Below are positions 1-33,522 of a stretch of DNA of 64,000 bases, piece after piece. Each line of letters opens with the position of its first letter. The first letter of the stretch is position 1. Position numbers and translations under genes: made by a program. The notes under the pieces are model-generated. The model made no database searches, was not told the DNA's origin, and worked only from the letters and a program-made list of their open reading frames with translations. This DNA comes from Ciona intestinalis (Eukaryota > Chordata > Ascidiacea > Phlebobranchia > Cionidae): NCBI RefSeq assembly GCF_000224145.3, contig NC_020166.2, forward strand, positions 9,390,752 through 9,454,751. The letters are read 5' to 3'.

Positions 1-336
1 ATATAAGTTAGATCTTATATTAATATATCAGGCACCAAACCTGGGGTGGCAGGGCAGGTAGGCCTCCCCTGGAGTTTTCTACACTGCAGTATTAAGTAAA
101 CATGATCACATTATTACATAGAACCATTGAGCTGGATTTGTTTCAGAGAATGCATTTAAACAAGTTTAGCGCCTATGATTAATATAATGTTATGGTTTAT
201 TGTGTCGATCATATTTATATGAATTGCTCCTTTTAAGCCCCACTATATAACTTTTTGAATACTTTGTTTGGTAAAAAGAAAATTCATTCAAAGGATAAAC
301 GTGTTTATAAAATTACAGTTTTGGGTAACCCACTAA

Positions 337-6304
<5,968 letters not shown>

Positions 6305-6470
6305 CGTCATGATGATGACGTCAACAACGGTTAACTGTGCCGCTCTCTTATATATAGGGATTACATTTATATATAGGGTGTAACTTTTTCGTATTTGTGT
6401 TGAGCTATACTGACCTTACCACACGGCCTACTAGAGATATGTCTTTATTTGGCCGTGGTGCGCATTACTG

Positions 6471-6664
6471 TATAGTAGGTTGGGGTAAGATGGGACACCT
6501 TTTATTCCATTTCTCGTCCCATTTAGTAGTAAACAAAGAATGTTCAAAGAATTATATAAAACTATATCTTCACGACTTAAATAGACCGTTGTTAATTGTT
6601 TATAACACGATCCGGATGTTTGGATATTATGTTTTATAGGTGTTCCATTTTACCCCACTGTATA
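6471..6664. repeat. MITE (TAGTAGGGTGGGG family), complete
   Basis: Just downstream of SEL1L. Terminal inverted repeats are TATAGTAGGTTGGGGTAAGA and its complement (TTACCCCACTGTATA). The interior has the family marks ACCGTTGTTAATTGTTTA and GGATATTATG. Flanking TA suggests a TA target site, as in Tc1/mariner-derived MITEs. The preceding ~95 bases (6376-6470) reappear inverted beside the copy at 9905, so this MITE sits inside an older repeat. Confidence 0.8.
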
Positions 6665-7022
6665 GCTCTTAGTTGAGCCGGAAGTGACGAGTCTTTTATT
6701 GTTTCACCAATTTTCTTGCTGGGTGGGAGACGATTCAATGCTTACAATTTTATTTTCTTTATTCGGGGATCTTAAGGTTATTACTATAGTGCAATGAGCA
6801 TGAAATAAATTGTTTTTTACTTCAAAGTTGAAATCTTCGTGAAGTATGCTGCGTTTGACAACCATACACAAGCAAAAATGCACAAAGCTAAATCTGCGAT
6901 AGACCTTTTCCTTTTCCAAGGATTTGACGTAACGAAAATTAAAACGTCCAGGTGACCTGCAGCTTAAATTTTAATTTACAACGGTATTCGGATTAAATGA
7001 TCGATTTTTTATGGGATTCTAG

Positions 7023-10000
7023 TTACGCAACAGGCAGCTGTCTTCTTCGATTCACCATTTCCGCCAGCTTTCCTCGTTTTCTCTGTTTCTTTTTCATGTT
7101 CGTTCTCCGATGGCTGACGTAAACAGCAATCACTACTCCAAGTATAATGAGAGCTGTCACCAGAACAACGCCCACCGCAATAAGTACGGTCGAATTGGAG
7201 CCTAAACAAAAGTGTTTTTTATCATTAAGACATGTAATTAATACACATGCATTTCATATGCCTTTTATGACGTTTTAGCACCGCGTGTGACGCACTGTTA
7301 CCAATTCTAGCACCTTGTGTTTTATTACGATCCAATCATGCCAATTCCATTGACGTCATTAACAATTAACAACGCTTTTAAAAATCGACGCATTTAAAGA
7401 AAATAAAAATCAAATAAAACTGTACTTGCCTCCACCGTCAACGGGATTTGAACCTGGTATCAATGGGCTTTCAGCTGTTCCTAGCACTCCTTTGTTCAAC
7501 CCGGGGTCGGCAAGTATTACAGTCCCTCTCGGAACAATCCTAATTAAGCCTGTACTGACCATCGTGCTGTCTCGACGTTGCCGCTCACTTGTCATCGGAG
7601 CGTTCCTAATTTGAGAAATTTCGATAATATGTTATTGGTTTTTATCACGGTTCTAATTAGATGCAAACAAAAAACTGGCCGTCGGAAGGAAGAAAAAAAT
7701 GTCGCTATAAGCTCTGTTGTTGCACTCCTATAAATAAATATTGCCCGCTATTTATGTATATTGTATAGATTTTAAAAGCAAAGACGGCCTATAAATATTT
7801 GTGTTTATAAAACTACTACTGTATAATACAAAGTTTGGGTACACATATAGTAGAATGAAGGTAAATTGGGTCACGGATTAATGTGGGACATATAAAAAAA
7901 GCCCTTATATGACCCGAGTTTGATAATAAACAAAATAAAATATTCTTCAGTATTTCCACGACTTACTAAGGGCACGTCAAAGCCGATTACTGTTATTAAT
8001 GTTACTCATTAAAAATCGTGTTAAAATATCCTCGAGTATGTGGTTAAGTTTCCCAACCTTCTATAGAATCTATATAGTAGGGTGGAGAAAGACGGGACAC
8101 CTTTAGCACATAATATTCAAATATCCTGATCGTGTTTTAAACAATTAACAACGGCCTATTGGTGTCGTGAAGGTACGATTTTATAATTCTTAGAATTTTC
8201 TTTGTTTAGTACTAATTGGGACAAGAAAATAGAATGAAAAAGTGTTTTATCTTCCACCTACCCTATTACATATAAAAAAAAACTTTCGAATTTTATAAAA
8301 ATAAACGATAAATATAGCAATGATTTATCCTACCCTAAAAAACAATACGTTTGTTGTAACTAACTGAAGAATTCTCTGGCATGCGTATACGTAGCTTACC
8401 TCTTTTTTCTTTCCGACTGACACTGACAAAATTCCGGGTATGCGGTTACATTGCATACGTTCACCATGCAATGCAAGTAAACTGAATTCATTGATTCTCG
8501 CCATTTAAACATTGTGAAACAGAAACGAGCGGTGTCGTTTTGTCCGTTGCTCATCACTAGTGCGGTGGGATCCGAGGCACATCTGGTTACAAAAGATTTT
8601 TGATATTTATTTGTGCATGTTCGCATTTTGGCACAAACAAATATATATTTATAAAAAAATCGTTGTCTTAAAAGAAGGAATATCTTGCTACCAAAATGTT
8701 GTTTGTTATTTTTTCAAAGGTGTTCGCATTTTTGCACGAAACAAATAATAAAAATAATATTTATAAAAAAATCCTGTGCTTAAATTTTTTTTTTTAATAA
8801 AAATTTGTTGTTTTGGAAAATAAACACGGAAACCTTGCTTTTGCCATAATACACAACATCTCGGAAAGTCTGTGTTAAAAAATCGCGAAACTATAACACA
8901 ACACATAAATAAATACCAACTTAAGCATACTGCTATGTAGCAACAACGTTCGCTTACTTTTCAGATATTAGTTCATGTACGTCTCCGGTACCATCGCTTA
9001 CAGTTGACGCCCAGCACCTTAATAGCGACAAAACTAAATGGTCTGGCATCACATTGATCAGGCTTTGCTCTGAAACAGAAGGCATCTCATTGGTAAATTA
9101 CGTCAAACGTCATATTGTACGTCATAACAAAGACACTAAGTCGAATACTGACAGTCAACACCTTCGACGGTATTTGAGAAAGAACAGAACGTATGTTATG
9201 TTTCATATACACCTGGTGTCTGATGCTTCTGGGTTACCATGTGAGTAGCTTAATGGGTAATTACTGTGGGGGTGCTTTTTCAATTTTTGTGATGCATGGC
9301 TAATAACTTAGGCAACCCATAATGGACTTGGACACTGTGTAAAATCTTTACTGGTTACAAGAGTTTTTACCGCCGTGTGACAGCAACAACTATAACATAT
9401 AGATGCTGTTATAGCATATTACTGAGAACAAATATAGGTCCACTTATGTAGATCACTAAACACTATAGCGGTTTACTTTGTACAAATCACGAAAACCAAA
9501 TAGGTTACTGTCCTTATTAATATAATCTTACCCACACAAACTTCTTGTTCTATTGGTATCATAAGTTGTCTACCAAACTTTGCATCTTCTGAAAATTGTT
9601 GGTTTCGGTAAAGTTCCATTTGAACTGTAAAGACACCGTAGCTTGTTTGAAAATCCACTTTGCTGTAGAAAAGTAACAAAGAATAAATTACTTTTTGCAC
9701 ATAGTTTTGCATTTAGGAATATAGATTTGAACATAAAGGTTATATTGCCGTATTACGTTTATATTATGTTGCCACGGAATCAGCAACTATGAAGCGAACA
9801 TTTGGATAATTTTGATGCACTCGGCGTTGCCTTGTCATAATCATAAATTAATAACTTTATGCAAAAGGTGCAAAAAAAACGTGTTGGAAACCGATATGTT
9901 TGGTATACTACTGTGGAGTAATACGGGACACCTTTAGCACATATTATCCAACTATCCTGGTCATGTTTGAAACAATTAACAACAGTCTATACGGGGTCGT

Positions 10001-12481
10001 GAGGATACGGTTTTATATTAAATGGGACGCAAAAATAGAATGAAAAGGTGTCCCATCTTACCCCAACCTACTATACAGTAATGCTCAGGTCGGTATAGCT
10101 CAACGCAAATACGAAAAAATTACATTTTAAAAATATAAATTGAACGTGCATATATAGTGACGTGCAACAAAATAACCACGTGTCAATCCGCTTTGTCAAC
10201 ATTATTTGGCATCACCGCTGTAATCACAGGCGAAGAAAACAATTGATATTCTTTTTATTTTTATAATTACTTGACAGTGGGAATGATGGGTCCTGCCAAT
10301 ACTGCATAATCCCTTGTATAGTTGCAAGTTATATCCACAAGTACAGTCGGTCGCTCCACACTGGTAGATATCATGTTCCAAACTACTTGCTGCTTGAACA
10401 TGTAACTGTTTTCTCTTTGCTGTAGAATGACATAAGAAAATATTCGCACGTTTGGATAAAGTTATTTCGTTTGAAGAGATGTTTGCTATGCAAATGGTTA
10501 AAACTCCTTTTATGCAATATGCTCCCATAACGTTGGCCGACTAATCGTTATAAATTTAAGTACATAGTAGGGTTGGGAAAGATGGGACACCGTTTCAAAC
10601 TATTTTATTGTCCCATTTGGTAGTTACCAAAGCTGTATTCAAAGAGTTATAAAAAACGTTGTTAATTTCCTAAAACACGATAGGAATATTTGGATATTAT
10701 GTGCTAAAGGTGTCTCATCTTACCCCACAGTACTAAAAGGAAAATTTGAACAGTGTTTTTCCCATTGACCCAATCACTCTTATAATACATGGTTGTAAAA
10801 AAAATGAGAAAATTGTTAAACCATTTTTAGGGTAACTGCTCAAATTTTTCATTTTTCGCCGTTTTTTTAAATTGCGTTTCAAAATAAACAAACAACTCTT
10901 TCAATGTCATACCTCTACTTGAATGCCACATTCACCAAATCTGGCAGCAACCGATAAATGATATGCACCATTTCTATCTTCGGCGTTACACCCAGTGGTA
11001 CCCTTAAAGTATACGTTGTTGGTATCATCCGCAAGACCTTGTTCAATCACTATTCTCTTGTCAATAGACACTTCAATAAACTCCTCCCCACATACTACGG
11101 TTGGTGGAGCTGTAATAGAAGTGCATTGGAATGTAAGCGACACTTTTTTTTGTACAAAGGTGTTTTAAATGAATAAATGAATAAACGTCAAATGTTTTAT
11201 TCTTGCGTGGCGGGGCAACGATATAGTCGGTATAATTTGTGACACGGGCGGTTTGTTTCATACACCTCGTACCAGCTTATGAGTTTCCATGTATATTACG
11301 TTGTGGGTAATTATTTAGTTGAGTTAAAGGCAGGCGTGTAGCCACTCTTCTGCTAAAAAAGGACGTTAATCAAATCTAAACCGTAAACCTAATAACCAAA
11401 CGTACGAAATTTTCTTCAAAATAGAATTAATTGCAAAACATTTATGTGATAAACACTAGAACTAGTATTTTTAGATTAAACGGCTTACGCAAATTGCAAT
11501 GGATTCCAGCAAAATTGGATGGACAAATACAAGAATACTCGCTGGCAGACGTTACTACGCACTCCCCGTTATTTTCGCAGGGATTAGAATCACAAGGGGC
11601 AGCTGCAAAAAAAAAATTGTCACGTACGCACGTCTGCTTTTGCGAGGTATCAATTTGAAACTATTTAAGACCTGAATTAGAAAGACGTTTTATCAGCTCT
11701 CCTAAATGTACATTTCATTGAGGCGAATCTTTTTTCTTACCCAACCTCTTAATTTATTCTTATCAGCTTATTCTAATATGTAGTGGGATTGGGGAGAGTG
11801 GGACACTTTTTCATTCTCGTCCAATTTGGTTGCAAACAAAAACTTTTAAAGAATTATAAAACTATTTCCCTATGACTCTCATCGACTGTTTTTATTGTCT
11901 AAAACACAATCAGGAAATTTGAATATTATGTGCTAAAGGGGGCCGTTTCCCCCCACCCTAATATATATATTTGTTTTAATATAATATGGCAACTGTGGAG
12001 TAAATTGGGACAAAGTTAGAACCCAAATCCCATATTTGTTCTGGACAATTAACAACACGTGTATTTAGAATCTCAAGGCTCTATATTTATTTAAATATTA
12101 TTTCTATACTATATAACAAATAGAATGAGAATATACCATACTATATATAGTGTTTTATATATGTATAAATATTAATATAATAACGTAGGATAAGACAGGG
12201 TAGCCTATCTTCAGCACATAATATCTAAATGTCCCGAACATGTTTTAAACAATTAACAACGGTCTATGAAAGTAAGAATACGTTTTTTTAATGTTCTTTG
12301 TTTACTACTAAGGGGACGAGAAAATAGAATGAAAAGGTGTCCCATCTTCCCCCACCCTACTGTGTACAGTCTCAACCAAAAAAGTACAATTAAGCGCCCA
12401 AATATAAGAAAACTTACCCAAGCCTTGTAACGCTAATAGAAGACACAGCAAAACGGAAACATTAAACTTTCGCCAAGTCAT
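7023..12481 (-). CDS. EGF + ZP-domain type I membrane protein (complete, 9 exons)
   Basis: Zona-pellucida domain proteins polymerise into extracellular filaments after furin-type cleavage. Exons in coding order: 12481-12418, 11602-11489, 11109-10913, 10419-10271, 9662-9532, 9042-8958, 8582-8400, 7605-7430, 7201-7023, giving about 425 residues. Exon 1 is a signal peptide (NVSVLLCLLLALQG). Exon 2 is one six-cysteine EGF module (CDSNPC...NNGEC...YSCIC...GIHC). Exons 3-7 form the ZP module, from VVCGEEFIEVSIDK through LVDITCNY and LLRCWASTVSD to YLHCMVNVC. RKKR at the exon 7/8 junction fits the consensus furin site. The last exon gives a membrane segment (TVLIAVGVVLVTALIILGVV) and a basic cytosolic tail ending RRRQLPVA. 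Phase is consistent only if the last intron uses a GC donor. Which ZP subfamily it belongs to cannot be settled here. Confidence 0.9.
8073..8272. repeat. MITE, complete
   Basis: In a ZP-gene intron. Starts TATAGTAGGGTGGAGAAAGA and ends with the complement, CCACCTACCCTATTA. The interior carries ATCCTGATCGTGTTTTAAAC. Confidence 0.8.
8610..8790. repeat. Diverged direct duplication in a ZP-gene intron
   Basis: Two copies about 110 bases apart share TTCGCATTTTxGCAC, AAACAAATA and TTTATAAAAAAATC. They look like an old local tandem duplication of AT-rich intron DNA. I see no coding role. Confidence 0.45.
9905..10076. repeat. MITE, complete
   Basis: ZP-gene intron. The left end is CTGTGGAGTAATACGGGACA and the right end TTACCCCAACCTACTATA. 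The interior carries AACAATTAACAACAGTCTAT. Confidence 0.75.
10564..10736. repeat. MITE, complete
   Basis: ZP-gene intron. Starts CATAGTAGGGTTGGGAAAGA and ends CTTACCCCACAGTACTA. It is reversed relative to the copy at 9905. Confidence 0.8.
11166..11315 (-). repeat. SINE 3' body
   Basis: ZP-gene intron, reversed. A GAATAAATGAATAAA tail precedes TTCTTGCGTGGCGGGGCAAC, then ACACCTCGTACCAGCTTATG. The tRNA head is absent. Confidence 0.7.
11777..11965. repeat. MITE, complete but diverged
   Basis: ZP-gene first intron. Starts TAGTGGGATTGGGGAGAGTG and ends CCCCCCACCCTAATATA. A further decayed relative follows at about 11992-12160. Confidence 0.7.
12181..12364. repeat. MITE, complete
   Basis: Immediately downstream of the ZP signal-peptide exon (coding sense), inside intron 1. 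The left end is TAACGTAGGATAAGACAGGG and the right end CTTCCCCCACCCTACTGT. Confidence 0.75.
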
Positions 12482-12914
12482 TTTAATTCACTTTGAACAT
12501 TAAACTCCTATACCATTCTTTTTCTCCACTAGTGAAATTAACTTATAACAAATCAAAACAAATAAATTATCATTTTTTAAAACATTAACTGTAATAAGAC
12601 CTTGATAAAACCTGTACATACGGATGTGCTATAGTTGACATACCTGTCTAACAACACAAAGCTCGTGAAATAATCGCCCGGGGCAACAGAACCTTGCCAG
12701 TCAACTTGTAAAAGCTGTTGGTTATATTTAAGAACGATATAGAATGTTGCGCCATGCAATAGCAATGCTATTGTGTCTCACCGTCATGCTATTTCTCATT
12801 AAGGGGTTTAACTGCCTTGGGGGCTTGTTTATTACCGCAAAGTAAATTAAGTTTTATTTGATGTTTATAAAGAAATCAATGAACTAAAACTGTTTTAAAC
12901 CGGGTGGAATCAAT

Positions 12915-13015
12915 GTTATGTGCTTGATTTATCCTCGCGTGGCCGGAAAACGATATTCGTTATAACACGGTTGTTCATACACCTTGTGTCAGCTTACGAG
13001 TTACCATCTATATGT
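12915..13015 (-). repeat. SINE 3' body
   Basis: Between the ZP gene and the intronless gene. Reversed fragment with TTATCCTCGCGTGGCCGGAA and CAGCTTACGAGTTACCAT. It lies within the shared upstream region of the two divergent genes (12482-13354). Confidence 0.65.
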
Positions 13016-13306
13016 GGTTTTGTAAGTGTTTTTTTGGGGAGCAATTTTTATGCCTGGCGATAATTTGCACAACACGTTACGAAGTTGAAGTAATTGTCGT
13101 TAAGTTTCTTGCCCAAAGACACGCCACCCGATTTGTCAACTTTCCTGCGCTTCCAGCGAACTTAAAATTGTCCAACTTAGCGCTTCAAGCGGTCCTCGGA
13201 CACGCTCACAATAATAGCACTGTTGTGCCATGGCGCCTGTTAAACCTTTTTTGAAAAAGTGTCTTTTATTTTTCGAGAAATAACAAAAAAAGGGCGATTG
13301 TGGGTC

Positions 13307-13314
13307 TATATAAG
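13307..13314 (+). promoter_or_regulatory. TATA box of the intronless gene
   Basis: TATATAAG, 40-48 bases before the ATG at 13355. Transcription would start near 13338 if normal spacing holds, leaving a very short leader. Confidence 0.6.
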
Positions 13315-13354
13315 AAGACGCTTGGCACCTGCAAGTCAATCATAAGCCCAAACA

Positions 13355-14206
13355 ATGAATCGGTTGAAACAATTTTTTTCAAGAAGAAGTAGTGAGTCCG
13401 ATGGTACCTTTTTGAAAGATGACGTTTATATTCCATTGGTTGTGCGATGTAACCTAATGGAAACGCGGCAACTGTTTTTGAAAGACTTGGACGAAAGTAT
13501 GCCAGCATTGGACACAAGTGACGAAAAGCCGAATCTACCGCGCTGGTTTCCACTGAATATAAACGAATGCATCACAGAATTTCGAAGTCAGATGATGAAA
13601 GAAACCACGCAGTCTAATGAAAGCTCGCATTCGATGGAAAACTTCCAACAAGCTTTTCGGAAACATTTCATGGTTGTGTTTAATCTTGAACGAGGGCTTC
13701 ACTCTCGCATGGCGCGGCTTACACCTCCGATCGCCATGGAGCCGGGCTATCTGGGCAGATGTATCCATAAGTTCTTATGGGCGATTCGTAAACCGTTCGC
13801 TTACATGGATCCATCATTAAGGATACCAAAAAATATTTGCTGGGTCCAAGTCGCGCTTCTGTACGCGCTCTTATTGGAAGCTCTTCCGTATTATTGGCAA
13901 AATGTCAGATACCCAAAAAAGAAACGCTTTCGCAAACCACTAACTCACGAGAAAGTTCAAAGGGATTACATAAAGGGCATGGAAGACACTGTGGCTGTAT
14001 GTGTTTATGTCACTTGCTGTGCCCTTGGTTCTGCCAAATCTTATCCTTTTGATCTTTTCTGTATTAATGCATCGCCCTACAAGTTTCGGAAACACATAAA
14101 ACGGTTGCTCCCTATATTGCATCCGCAGATTTGTAACTTTATTTACTCTCCAAACTTTGTTGCCACTTGTCTTGCACATATAAACGCAGGTTATCAATTA
14201 ATATAA
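13355..14206 (+). CDS. Intronless orphan gene, 283 aa
   Basis: One uninterrupted reading frame from the ATG at 13355 to the stop at 14206, with a TATA box upstream and AATAAA at 14304. I do not recognise the family. The N-terminus is basic and Ser-rich (NRLKQFFSRRSSES). The middle third has a helical, hydrophobic stretch (WVQVALLYALLLEALPYYW), then a lysine/arginine-rich segment (YPKKKRFRKPLTHEKVQRD). A cysteine-rich hydrophobic stretch (VAVCVYVTCCALG) follows, and the C-terminus (CNFIYSPNFVATCLAHINAG) could be a compact fold. There is no signal peptide. Codon use looks like ordinary coding sequence, and the overlapping frames are all shorter. Every other host gene here is split into many exons, so it may be a retrocopy or a lineage-specific gene. 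The coding call is fairly secure; the function is unknown. Confidence 0.75.
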   Translation: MNRLKQFFSRRSSESDGTFLKDDVYIPLVVRCNLMETRQLFLKDLDESMPALDTSDEKPNLPRWFPLNINECITEFRSQMMKETTQSNESSHSMENFQQAFRKHFMVVFNLERGLHSRMARLTPPIAMEPGYLGRCIHKFLWAIRKPFAYMDPSLRIPKNICWVQVALLYALLLEALPYYWQNVRYPKKKRFRKPLTHEKVQRDYIKGMEDTVAVCVYVTCCALGSAKSYPFDLFCINASPYKFRKHIKRLLPILHPQICNFIYSPNFVATCLAHINAGYQLI

Positions 14207-14303
14207 TAAGATTATCTAGCTTTAAACTGATTTATTTTTGTTACATTCTGTTGTTGTGGCGTGTGCAAAGTCACGCAACGTCGATGTAGAATGTATGTTT
14301 TAA

Positions 14304-14309
14304 AATAAA
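14304..14309 (+). terminator. Polyadenylation signal of the intronless gene
   Basis: AATAAA about 98 bases past the stop codon of the orphan gene, in otherwise non-coding AT-rich DNA. Confidence 0.5.
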
Positions 14310-14416
14310 CAAAATCATGGGAAACATTCGGTTTTGGCTGCAATCTATTTGGGTAATTATCTTTTTATTTGAACGTAATTGATGTTCTGGCAATACGAGG
14401 AAAGAGATTAGTTACA

Positions 14417-14616
14417 TGTAGCAGGGTGAAGGAAGACGGGGCATAATATAGCACAGAATATCAAAATATCCTGATCGTGTTTTAAACAATTACCAACGGT
14501 CTATGGGAGTAGTAAGGATACATTATTATAATTTTTTGAATGTTCTTTGTTTACTATTAAATAAGACGAAAAATTTGAATGAAAAGGTTTCCCATCTTTC
14601 CCCATCCTGCTATATA
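14417..14616. repeat. MITE, complete
   Basis: Starts TGTAGCAGGGTGAAGGAAGA and ends TTCCCCATCCTGCTATATA. The interior has ATCCTGATCGTGTTTTAAAC. Confidence 0.8.
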
Positions 14617-15165
14617 GATTAGTGGCTAGAGTTTACTGACATTTGTTTTAGGCTTCAGTAACTTTTAGATTTATTCTAAACCGTCCATACGAAGTATATG
14701 GTAGGCAAAGAGTTCTCTTTCTGTGCGAACCAACGGGCTAACATCTCTGGTTCTGGCTTGCTTCGCCGCACGATCTTACACCCATATAAAACATAAGGAA
14801 TTCTCCCGGTATAAACTAAAGTTCGTTGTACCCAACTCGGCGCCTTGTAGCATTGATATTTACAAGCCTCGTTTCTGTAAAACTTGGTTTTATCATAGAC
14901 CTGTTGTTAACATCGCCTAACCCCTTACCGGGCAATGGACTCTCATAACGATTCAGCAAAACTACGCCAAGTCGGGCCATTGAACGCATGGGTACGTGTG
15001 AGTTTGGAGGTGAACGGTATGCGGGCGTTAAACATGACATATGTATCTGGCAATGCTTACACGGTTTTAACGTATAAATACTGTACCCTACTTCTCGGCT
15101 TGAGCATATAGAGCGAAGTTACTGTCAGTAGTATAACTGCCCATTAAGTGTGCCTGTCGTATATA

Positions 15166-15372
15166 TTATTCTGGGGTGGGAAAGGTGGGACACCTTTTTA
15201 TTCCGTTTTCCTGTTATGTGGTAGTAAACAAAGAACAGTCAAAAAATTGTGAAATCGTGAAATCGTATCCTTACGACTTCCATAGACCGTTTTTATTTGT
15301 TTATAGCAAAATCAAGATATTTGGACATTATGTGCTAATAAAGGTGTCCTATCTTACCCCACAGTACTATAT
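15166..15372. repeat. MITE, complete
   Basis: Starts CTGGGGTGGGAAAGGTGGGA and ends TCTTACCCCACAGTACTA. The interior has the GTCAAAAAATTGTGAAATCG variant and a short GTGAAATC duplication. Confidence 0.8.
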
Positions 15373-16010
15373 ATTATTTACCCACCCTAATTGGTGATTA
15401 CCCTGCTATGTATGCTAACTTAAGTTTAATAATAAACCTTCTGTAATATTTATATTTTGAGGGTTGAACTCATATAGATTATAAAGCGCCGTGTATTAGG
15501 TCAGAACCTTCACCTACAAGTTACGTAAACAAACGGTGTTTTTTGTATCTATTTGTTCGCTTCGATGACTACGTCTGGCCGCCATGACTTGCGCTATACG
15601 AGAAATATTGTTCTCATATCTGTATGTATGCTCTGATACCGGGGCAATGTTTGACTAAGTTATGACTGACGGGTTCAACGACCTCTAGGTCGCAAGGCCT
15701 CGTTACATATTCATAACTACTCTGTAGGGTAATGATGAACAGGCGGGTTCTGCGCTTATTTTCCAAGTGGCGTAATGAGTGAGACCTTTTTGCACTTTCG
15801 CTAGGAAGAGAATTTAGCTCCCTTATAAGCGAGTAACTGTTTCTAAATCGCAGTTAAGTGTAGGTTACGAATTATGCGCTTAGATTGTGACTATAAAGTT
15901 GTTGTCAATTTTAGAAGCATATAGACCTGTATAGCCCAAGGACCTAGACTTATCGTGCATAGTTATATGCACACTAGTCTATAAAATTGTTACTAAAACT
16001 TAAAGTTATA

Positions 16011-16199
16011 TAAAGTAGGATAGGGCAAAATGGGACAGCTTTAGTACGTAAAATTAAACCTTCCTAATCGTGTTTCAAACAATAAACATGGTCTATGATG
16101 AGGATAGAGTTTTAAATTCTTTAAATTTGCTTTGTTACTACCAAATGGGACAGAAATTTGAAAGAAACGGTGTCCCATTTTTTCCCACCCTATACTATA
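16011..16199. repeat. MITE, complete
   Basis: Starts TAAAGTAGGATAGGGCAAAA and ends TTTTTCCCACCCTATACTA. Confidence 0.8.
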
Positions 16200-16678
16200 C
16201 TCTAATTTTAGTAACCATTTTTCCTAATCGCCCGTAAGCAAGTCTGTGCATCATATCTAGTGCAGCTATCTGATAGTGATGAATGACAGGAAATTATGAC
16301 AAGAAAGTGTTACTATGTTCTTAGAACACAAAGGACAAGCGGCATACGTGGGACTTCCAGTTTCAGATCGAAAGCTAATCGCGTTCATTTATTAATCTGA
16401 TGAACCTAACCAATCAGCATAGGCCTACTGTGTTTAAAAGACCAACAAAAACATAAATGATTTGGTTTAGTCAGGGTGTTACTAGTCGTGTATCCAACAT
16501 TAATTTTCGCGTAAATAATTTTAGCAAATCGGGCGTCTTTCTTGGACTATATATATTTTACCATATGTAGTTTTGCTCAACATTTTCCAAGTGCTTGGTT
16601 GAGTGTAGTATTATTGTTACTTTTACGATTTTTAGATTTTAAGCCTCATATAAACACAGATAACACGCCCAACTTTTG

Positions 16679-16843
16679 TACAGTAGGGCGGGGGGAAATG
16701 GGACACCTTTTTCTAGTCCCATTTGGTAGTAAAAAAGAACATTTAAAGAATTATAAAGACGTATCCTCAAGACCCACCTTGTTATTTGTTTAAAACTCGA
16801 TTAGGATCTTTAGATATAAAACATGCTACCCCACAGTACTATA
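16679..16843. repeat. MITE, complete, short
   Basis: Starts TACAGTAGGGCGGGGGGAAA and ends GCTACCCCACAGTACTAT. It ends about 90 bases before the ABC transporter start codon. Confidence 0.75.
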
Positions 16844-16934
16844 AGCAAAGCACAGCCGCGTATGACTTAATCTATTTTTACTTTTCGTATAGAATATGCC
16901 AATATTTAAATAATCAATAAACTATCTGTTCTAA

Positions 16935-33522
<16,588 letters not shown>

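Larger units (their letters stand above)
14310..16934. other. Intergenic spacer, MITE-rich
   Basis: No convincing exon found on either strand. At least four complete MITEs occupy it (14417, 15166, 16011, 16679). The sequence between them (14617-15160, 15375-16000, 16200-16675) is unique AT-rich DNA in which any enhancer of the ABC transporter would have to lie. I see no TATA box close to 16935. Confidence 0.6.

Noticed and set aside
10202..10528. 108-codon minus-strand frame over the fourth ZP exon
   Set aside because: The other frame gives the ZP-family sequence LVDITCNY and matches phase with both neighbouring exons.
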